This document shows positions 5,548 to 8,207 of a stretch of 8,207 bases of DNA, piece by piece (the first letter of the stretch is position 1; each line of letters begins with the position of its first letter). The notes beneath the pieces were generated by a model. That model searched no databases. It was given only the letters and a program-made list of their open reading frames with translations, and was not told the origin of the DNA. Source of the DNA: an uncultured Verrucomicrobiota bacterium (GTDB lineage Bacteria > Verrucomicrobiota > Verrucomicrobiia > Chthoniobacterales > SZAS-18); assembly GCA_937873255.1 (NCBI GenBank), contig CALMVM010000324.1, forward strand, positions 22,847-31,053, read 5' to 3'. Made by a program: the position numbers and the translations under genes.

Positions 5548-6990
5548 ATGAACACCATCCATTTCCTCGGCAACGCGTTCTGGCAGGCGGGCTGCCTTTT
5601 TGCCGCCGAGCCGGAGATCAGCCGGCACTGGGAATCGGGCGGCATGCTGTTTCTCAAGGCATTGGGCATCACCGTGCTCGTGCTTCTCAACGGATTCTTT
5701 GTCGCCAGCGAGTTCTCGTTGGTCAAGGTGCGCGGCAGCCAGTTGGACGCGTTGGTGGAGGAGGGGGAAAAACGCGCGGCGGGTGCGCGCCGGGTGCTCG
5801 ACCGGCTCGACGCGTATCTATCCGCCACGCAGCTCGGCGTGACGCTCGCCAGTCTTGCTTTGGGATGGGTGGGCGAACCGTTCCTCGCCGAGGTGCTCGA
5901 ACCGTTCTTCGCGCTCGTGGGCATCCAGTCGTCTTTCGTGATCTCGACGGTGTCGGTGGTGCTCGGGTTTCTGGCGATCACGTTCCTGCACATCATCTTC
6001 GGCGAACTGGCCCCGAAGTATCTCGCCATCAGCCATCCCGTGCCGGTCGCGCTGAACTGCGTCGGGCCGTTGCGCCTGTTTTACGGGTTCTTCAAACCGG
6101 CGATCTGGTGCCTGAACCGCTCGTCCAATTTCATTTTAAAGAAAGTGTTCCGCATCAGCCCGGTCGGCGGACAGGAACTCGGCCACAGCGAGGAGGAACT
6201 GCGCGTCATCCTGAGCGAGAGCGAGAAATCGCAGGAGGTCAGCCCGCTCGGCAAGGAACTGCTCATCAACGCCCTGGACCTGCGCCGCCGGGTCGTGCGC
6301 GACATCATGACCCCGCGCGGCGAGGTCGTGTACCTCGATTTCGACGAGCCCTTCGAGACGAATCTCGCCAAGGCGAAAGCCTCTCGCCACACCCGGTTCC
6401 CGCTCTGCAAGGGATATCTGGATAACCCCATCGGATTGGTGCACATCAAGGATCTGCTCAGCGAGGTGAGCGACGAGCATCCGGACCTGCTCGGGATCAA
6501 GCGCGACCTCTTCGTGGTGCCGGAGATGATGCCCCTCGAACGTCTTTTGACTGCGTTCCTCGCCAAGCAGGCGCACCTCGCCATCGTGGTGGACGAGTAC
6601 GGCGGCACGATGGGCATCGTGACGCTGGACAATGTGCTGGCCGAGATCGTCGGCGACATCCGCGACGAGTTCGATGCGGAACAGCGCGAGTTCAAGCGCC
6701 TCAACCCCGACGAGTTCGAGGTCGAGGGCGTGCTCGGGCTCTATGAACTCAACGACCTGACCGATCTCGACCTCACGAACACCGAGGTCAGCACGGTGGG
6801 TGGCTACGTGACGCACCTGCTCGGCCACCTGCCGCGCCAGGGCGAACAGGCCCGGGTGGGCGACTACCTGGTGACCGTCACGAAGACCGACGGCCGGCGC
6901 ATCAGCGAACTCCACTTCAAACGATCCCCCGGCGATGCCGATGGGGAAGCCGCCGACCTCGAAGCCCGGCGCTCGGCGCGTAACGAATAA
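5548..6990 (+). CDS. CNNM/CorC (HlyC) family membrane transporter with CBS domains
   Basis: This 480-residue protein has the full layout of the HlyC/CorC family, linked to Mg2+/Co2+ efflux or homeostasis; older 'hemolysin' names are misleading. A DUF21/CNNM membrane domain spans about 35-200, with hydrophobic segments at about 36-54 and 130-151, [16 protein letters not shown] at 92-107 and GELAPK at 152-157. A CBS pair follows: RDIMTPR at 251-257, [10 protein letters not shown] at 295-304 and [19 protein letters not shown] at 346-364. The C-terminal CorC/HlyC domain has [16 protein letters not shown] at 388-403 and [15 protein letters not shown] at 415-429. The start is uncertain: a GTG at 5530 adds six residues, while an ATG at 5644 puts the first membrane helix at the very N-terminus, as is usual. 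None has a Shine-Dalgarno site. The extra 32 residues from 5548 include a mildly hydrophobic stretch. The transported ion cannot be determined from sequence. Confidence 0.93.
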   Translation: MNTIHFLGNAFWQAGCLFAAEPEISRHWESGGMLFLKALGITVLVLLNGFFVASEFSLVKVRGSQLDALVEEGEKRAAGARRVLDRLDAYLSATQLGVTLASLALGWVGEPFLAEVLEPFFALVGIQSSFVISTVSVVLGFLAITFLHIIFGELAPKYLAISHPVPVALNCVGPLRLFYGFFKPAIWCLNRSSNFILKKVFRISPVGGQELGHSEEELRVILSESEKSQEVSPLGKELLINALDLRRRVVRDIMTPRGEVVYLDFDEPFETNLAKAKASRHTRFPLCKGYLDNPIGLVHIKDLLSEVSDEHPDLLGIKRDLFVVPEMMPLERLLTAFLAKQAHLAIVVDEYGGTMGIVTLDNVLAEIVGDIRDEFDAEQREFKRLNPDEFEVEGVLGLYELNDLTDLDLTNTEVSTVGGYVTHLLGHLPRQGEQARVGDYLVTVTKTDGRRISELHFKRSPGDADGEAADLEARRSARNE

Positions 6991-7030
6991 CATTACAGGG
7001 CTGCCGGTTGGCAACGAAGCTGCTTTTGTA

Positions 7031-7036
7031 GGGAGG
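7031..7036 (+). promoter_or_regulatory. Purine-rich Shine-Dalgarno-like site at unusual spacing
   Basis: GGGAGG ends one base before the ATG at 7038. It is the strongest anti-SD match before any start in the window, but normal spacing is about 5-9 nt. The N-terminus of the encoded protein already matches the start of DUF4388 domains, and no close downstream in-frame ATG, GTG or TTG would improve the spacing. Confidence 0.35.
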
Positions 7037-7037
7037 C

Positions 7038-7847
7038 ATGCCCGTCACCGGAGACATCGCCGAACTTCCCCTGCCTGATTTGCTCGAAATGATGCGGCAT
7101 CGTTCGGGCAAGCTCCAACTGCTGCAAACCCAGCAGATTAGCGAGATGCAACTGCATTTCACGCCGGGTTACCTGTGCGGGTTCATGATCGACAAGCACA
7201 TCATCCGCTCGGAGTCGCAGGTCGTGGACAAGCTGGTGACGGTCACGAAAAACCCCATCGGCCGGTTCGTCTACACCCCGGCGCACGCCAGTTCGTTGAT
7301 GGGCAGCGTGCGCATCGGGGTGGATCGGCTGGCGTTGATCATCGTCAGCCAGGTAGATGAGATCAGCGTCAACCGACAGCAACTCTCCCCGCCGCACCGT
7401 ATTTTTCGTCTGCAACGCTCGGAGAACGGCGCTGACTTCGAGGATGCGCAGTTGGCGGAGTTTTTCCACGGCTCGGTCAACCTGCTCAAATGCGGCATCA
7501 GCGCGGAAAAGCTGGCGAGCATCGAGCGCATCAGCACGGAACAGGTGCAGCTCTACCTCTACAAGCTGAGCCTGCTCGGGCTCGTCGGCCCCGCCCGCCG
7601 CGACGACCTCTGGGCGCAGCTCGACGCCGTGTTGCAGAGCAAGAGCACGCCTTTGAAGCTCACGGACGAATCGCGGCCTGCGGCCGTGCGCGCCCGGAGG
7701 ACGTTGCGAATTCCGTCGCCCACCGGCTGGAAACCCAACCGCACGGCGACCGGCGACGAAGCCACGAACGACCAGCGGCAAATCTCGCGGTTGCTCGAAC
7801 TGGCCGCCGAAGAGGCCGCGAAGAAACAACGCGTGGCCGGGCGCTGA
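7038..7847 (+). CDS. DUF4388 domain protein of unknown function
   Basis: This 269-residue soluble protein opens with GDIAELPLPDLLEMMRHRSGKL (residues 5-26), a close match in pattern to DUF4388 (PatA N-terminal-like): a G-x-I/L start, PLPDLL, then a short helix and 'tG.L.l'. LHFTPGYLCGFMIDK at 39-53 matches the 'i.f.~G.i..a' strand that follows. Residues 145-185 look like a winged-helix segment (GISAEKLASIERISTEQVQL to GLVG), as often seen when the domain recurs or is followed by a helix-turn-helix. The tail from about 205 is low in hydrophobic residues, basic and probably disordered, with a final charged helix (RLLELAAEEAAKKQR). There is no signal peptide or membrane helix. DUF4388 proteins occur in signalling settings (response regulators, gliding or cell-polarity systems), but no partner domain is present here. 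It lies 47 nt downstream of the transporter gene and may share its mRNA. Confidence 0.8.
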   Translation: MPVTGDIAELPLPDLLEMMRHRSGKLQLLQTQQISEMQLHFTPGYLCGFMIDKHIIRSESQVVDKLVTVTKNPIGRFVYTPAHASSLMGSVRIGVDRLALIIVSQVDEISVNRQQLSPPHRIFRLQRSENGADFEDAQLAEFFHGSVNLLKCGISAEKLASIERISTEQVQLYLYKLSLLGLVGPARRDDLWAQLDAVLQSKSTPLKLTDESRPAAVRARRTLRIPSPTGWKPNRTATGDEATNDQRQISRLLELAAEEAAKKQRVAGR

Positions 7848-7874
7848 ATTCCGACCGCCGCGACCGTAGCCGCC

Positions 7875-8207
7875 TCAGGCGATGGTGGCGACCGGCGCGT
7901 TCGGCGGCCGGTCTCGCTTCCGCGCCGCACGAAACAGCCAGCCCGCAACCGCCACGAAAACCACCAGACTGACGCCCGAAACCCACGCGCCGACCGTGAA
8001 CGCGCGCGGCCGGTACTCCAGCAGCACCCGGTGGTGGCCGGCGGCCATCGGGATCGCGCGCACGCAATAGTCGGCGGGCATGACGTTGTAACGTGTCTGC
8101 CCGCCGCCCTCGTCCGGCCGCAGCAGGGAAGTCGCCTTCCAACCATCCGAGTAGGCGTCGGTGACGACGACCACCGACGGATCGGGCAGATCGGCTTCGA
8201 GCGTGAG
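7875..8207 (-). CDS. YfhO-like membrane protein, C-terminal part (cut by window edge)
   Basis: The visible 110 residues are the C-terminus of a larger protein that continues beyond base 8207; the frame is open to the edge. VVVVTDAYSDGWKAT at 12-26 resembles the 'd.yypGWka.vDG' motif near the end of YfhO family proteins. AAGHHRVLLEYRPRAFTVGAW at 55-75 resembles the conserved 'paG.h.v.f.Y.P..f..G' segment. A final membrane helix (about 76-93) and a short basic cytoplasmic tail (ARKRDR) follow, as in the family. YfhO proteins are multi-pass membrane proteins related to GT-C glycosyltransferases; in Firmicutes YfhO is implicated in teichoic-acid glycosylation, but the role in other phyla is unknown. 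The gene converges on the DUF4388 gene with only 27 nt between stop codons and no clear terminator there. Confidence 0.72.
   Translation of the reverse strand, partial: LTLEADLPDPSVVVVTDAYSDGWKATSLLRPDEGGGQTRYNVMPADYCVRAIPMAAGHHRVLLEYRPRAFTVGAWVSGVSLVVFVAVAGWLFRAARKRDRPPNAPVATIA

Noticed and set aside
5217..6029. A 270-codon minus-strand frame across the zinc-ribbon and transporter genes
   Set aside because: It spans two well-supported genes on the other strand, is Ser/Arg/Pro-rich and has no domain signature.
7848..7874. Bidirectional terminator between the DUF4388 gene and the YfhO-like gene
   Set aside because: The 27-nt gap is GC-rich, but I find no stable stem followed by a T-run on either strand.
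1..8207. Mobile element, CRISPR array, toxin-antitoxin or defence genes
   Set aside because: No direct repeats with spacers, transposase, integrase, terminal repeats or defence domains were seen. The genes look like ordinary chromosomal ones with uniform GC-rich composition.

Overview
The window is GC-rich bacterial DNA carrying nine protein-coding genes, seven complete and two cut by the window edges. I see no phage, transposon, CRISPR or toxin-antitoxin content. The GC bias, the weak or absent Shine-Dalgarno sites, an FmdB-type zinc ribbon with an 'AGF.VL.K.DKGVYEK'-like tail, a DUF4388 protein and a YfhO-type membrane protein together suggest Verrucomicrobiota or a neighbouring PVC lineage. 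This is an inference from gene content and style; no 16S or other decisive marker is present.

Left block (1-2761, all minus strand): transcription runs leuA (2-isopropylmalate synthase, first step of leucine synthesis), then a short-chain dehydrogenase/reductase (SDR), then the start of nagA (N-acetylglucosamine-6-phosphate deacetylase), which leaves the window at base 1. The SDR and nagA are 13 nt apart and probably cotranscribed. leuA is separated from the SDR by 89 nt containing a weak terminator-like T-rich stretch and a possible SDR promoter.

Divergent spacer (2762-3061): 300 bp between leuA and recJ. It is rich in inverted repeats, some of them mutually exclusive, and holds a plausible recJ promoter just before the recJ ATG. 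A 46-codon minus-strand ORF ahead of leuA is a weak candidate leader peptide. This is the least explained part of the window.

Right block (3062-7847, plus strand): recJ (single-strand DNA exonuclease), rpsN (zinc-independent 30S protein S14), an FmdB-family zinc-ribbon protein, a CNNM/CorC-type membrane transporter with CBS domains, and a DUF4388 protein of unknown function. rpsN and the zinc ribbon are 27 nt apart, and the transporter and DUF4388 gene 47 nt apart, so each pair may share a transcript. At the right edge (7875-8207, minus) is the C-terminus of a large YfhO-like membrane protein, convergent with the DUF4388 gene.

The genes are mostly housekeeping (amino-acid synthesis, DNA repair, translation, ion or membrane homeostasis) and do not form one pathway. 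I found no convincing new system. The items most worth a second look are the structured leuA/recJ spacer and the transporter-DUF4388 pair.
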